Source: Flavobacterium amniphilum (GTDB lineage Bacteria; Bacteroidota; Bacteroidia; Flavobacteriales; Flavobacteriaceae). Taken from it: a stretch of DNA of 64,000 nt. The DNA lies in NCBI RefSeq assembly GCF_023634845.1, contig NZ_JAMLJL010000006.1:124001-188000 (forward strand), read 5' to 3'. Shown one piece after another: positions 62,766 through 64,000 of the stretch. How positions within the stretch are numbered: the first letter of the stretch is position 1; each line of letters begins with the position of its first letter. Below the pieces are notes generated by a model. That model worked only from the letters and a program-made list of their open reading frames with translations, was not told where the DNA came from and made no database searches. The translations under genes and the position numbers were made by a program.

Positions 62766-64000
62766 TTATTTTTCAACGATAATAAAGTCTGACCTCCTGT
62801 TTCCAAAATGTTCTTCTTCTGAACATTTAACCCCGTTTTTACATTTGTTTTTCAAACGGGTTTCTCCAAAACCTACAGCACTTTCAATCCGGTCAGCAGA
62901 AATTCCTTTAGACAGAATATAAGTCTGCGTCGATTTAGCCCGGTTATCGGAAAGCTTAAGGTTATAAAGATCTTTTCCTCTTGAATCTGTATGCGATTCG
63001 ATTCTGATTTTAACTTTAGGGAAATTCGTCATCACATAAACCACTTTATCCAGTTCGGTTGCGGCCTGTGATGTAATATCCCATTTGTCATAATCGAAGA
63101 AAATAGGATTGATATCAATTTTTTCATTTCCGTTATCTTTTACAACAAAATCTTCCAATTTGCCCAACTCAAAATCGATTTTGTGCACATCTCCGTCCTT
63201 ACTACCTAACACAACTTCTTTTTCCAAAGTACTGTAACCCGGTTTGGAAGCTATGAATTTATAAGTACCATTACAAGGATTTTTGATTTCATATTTCCCG
63301 GAAACATCTGTAAAACCTTCCTGTTTAAGATCTCCGAAAGAATCCAGCACTTTAACCGAAACCTCATGAAGCGCTTCTTTACTTTTGGCATTCACAACAC
63401 TTCCGGCCACAAACTCGTAGCAATCAGGAGCTTTTTTGGTAAAATAATAAATATCATCATCTCCTTTTCCGGTATCCCTGTTGGATGAAAAATAGCCATA
63501 TTTTGATTTTGGTTCAATGATAAACGAAAAGTCATCTTTATTACTGTTAACAGGTTCACCCAAATTTTTAGGATCAGAAAAATCCCTTCCGTTGAATTTG
63601 GATTCAAAAATATCCAAACCGCCAAATCCGTAGTGGCCTTCCGATGAAAAATAAAATTTTCCCTCATTGTAAAAAGGAAACATTTCCCTTCCTATCGTGT
63701 TGATTTTTGGGCCGAGATTTTTAGGCGAGCTTGTTTTTCCATCCGGAAAAACCTCAACCATGTAAATATCTGTTTCACCGAATCCACCGGGCATATCCGA
63801 TACAAAAAACAACCATTTACCATCCGGACTTAAAGCAGGATGTCCCACACTGTATTCTAAGCTGTTAAAAAACAGTTTTTCAGATTTTGCTACTTTTTCA
63901 TTTTCCAAATCCGATTTAATAATCTGAAAATTGTTGACACCCTGCTTGTCATTTTTCAATTTATTGGTATTCCCTTTTAGCGTGTTAGTCGTGTAGTAAA
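62766..64000 (-). CDS. OmpA-family outer-membrane/peptidoglycan protein, 5' end cut by window edge
   Basis: At least 411 residues of an OmpA-type protein; the reading frame remains open to the window end (YYTTNTLKGNT precedes the TTG at 63959), so the true start is outside. Order: PD40-like propeller blades (ALSPDGKWLFFVSDMPGGFG; GKFYFSSEGHYGFGGLDIFE; YGYFSSNRDTGKGDDDIYYF), CarboxypepD_reg-like repeat (VVNAKSKEALHEVSVKVLDS), and an OmpA domain (RIESHTDSRGKDLYNLKLSD, DNRAKSTQTYILSKGI) ending FGNRRSDFIIVEK. It anchors the outer membrane to peptidoglycan. Similar proteins occur in type IX secretion loci (PorE-like), but nothing here proves that. Confidence 0.93.
   Translation of the reverse strand, partial: YYTTNTLKGNTNKLKNDKQGVNNFQIIKSDLENEKVAKSEKLFFNSLEYSVGHPALSPDGKWLFFVSDMPGGFGETDIYMVEVFPDGKTSSPKNLGPKINTIGREMFPFYNEGKFYFSSEGHYGFGGLDIFESKFNGRDFSDPKNLGEPVNSNKDDFSFIIEPKSKYGYFSSNRDTGKGDDDIYYFTKKAPDCYEFVAGSVVNAKSKEALHEVSVKVLDSFGDLKQEGFTDVSGKYEIKNPCNGTYKFIASKPGYSTLEKEVVLGSKDGDVHKIDFELGKLEDFVVKDNGNEKIDINPIFFDYDKWDITSQAATELDKVVYVMTNFPKVKIRIESHTDSRGKDLYNLKLSDNRAKSTQTYILSKGISADRIESAVGFGETRLKNKCKNGVKCSEEEHFGNRRSDFIIVEK

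Overview
The window reads as chromosomal DNA of a flavobacterium (Bacteroidota, Flavobacteriaceae). The base composition is AT-rich and intergenic gaps are short. Good promoters have the Bacteroidota form TTTG-N19-TAnnTTTG rather than a sigma-70 form. Many gene families are characteristic of this group: DUF6913, DUF6495, DUF5606, DUF349, an OstA-like protein, a CarboxypepD_reg plus beta-barrel outer-membrane protein, and an OmpA protein with PD40 and CarboxypepD_reg regions. I see no tRNA, rRNA, CRISPR array, insertion sequence, integrase or prophage gene. No gene-free stretch exceeds 300 bases; the longest is about 290 bases, between 43897 and 44190.

Layout, left end to 15 kb: the start of dapA (cut by the window edge); a small DUF6913 gene; a two-gene 5'-nucleotidase in which the C-terminal domain gene precedes the metallophosphatase gene; a tandem block of four YhhN-like membrane protein genes running behind ligA; a DUF6495-like gene; the rpsF-rpsR-rplI ribosomal operon with a clear promoter and terminator; an orphan LytTR response regulator; priA, which carries an unusual GC-rich in-frame insertion; a DUF2147 protein; a YihY/BrkB membrane protein; and nadC.

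From 15 to 25 kb: rlmH, then a surface-polysaccharide island with genes on both strands. It holds five glycosyltransferases, an FdtA-type dTDP-sugar ketoisomerase, a DegT/FdtB-type aminotransferase, a FemAB/GNAT-like acyltransferase and a Wzx-type flippase. The set suggests synthesis and export of a glycan containing a 3-(acyl)amino-3,6-dideoxyhexose. The dTDP-glucose synthesis genes (rmlA, rmlB) and a polymerase are not in the window.

From 25 to 36 kb: a divergent RDD gene faces SpoIIM-like, DUF4129, DUF4350, MoxR ATPase and DUF58 genes, a Bacteroidota membrane/chaperone locus. It is followed by a TrmH-family rRNA/tRNA methyltransferase, an L,D-transpeptidase, a class-C beta-lactamase-like serine hydrolase and the RelA/SpoT (p)ppGpp enzyme.

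From 36 to 44 kb, on the minus strand: an OmpR response regulator and histidine kinase, an outer-membrane beta-barrel receptor, an LtaS-type sulfatase-fold phosphotransferase and a PAP2 phosphatase. Together they look like an envelope-modification module. Upstream lies a small XRE-like gene whose upstream region carries two GGCTAC-N9-GTAGCC palindromes.

From 44 to 64 kb: fur-purA, a ClC transporter, an OstA/LPS-transport-like protein, a class III aminotransferase, a TPR protein with a TonB-C protein and aroE, a five-repeat DUF349 protein, several secreted unknowns, an ABM-domain protein, an esterase, mazG, DUF5606, def, mqo, ruvX and an OmpA-family protein cut by the right edge.

Most of the window is conserved housekeeping. 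The parts most worth a second look are the four-copy YhhN array with stepwise loss of conserved aspartates, the priA insertion, the paired palindromes at about 44.0 kb, and the kinase/receptor/LtaS-like/PAP2 module.
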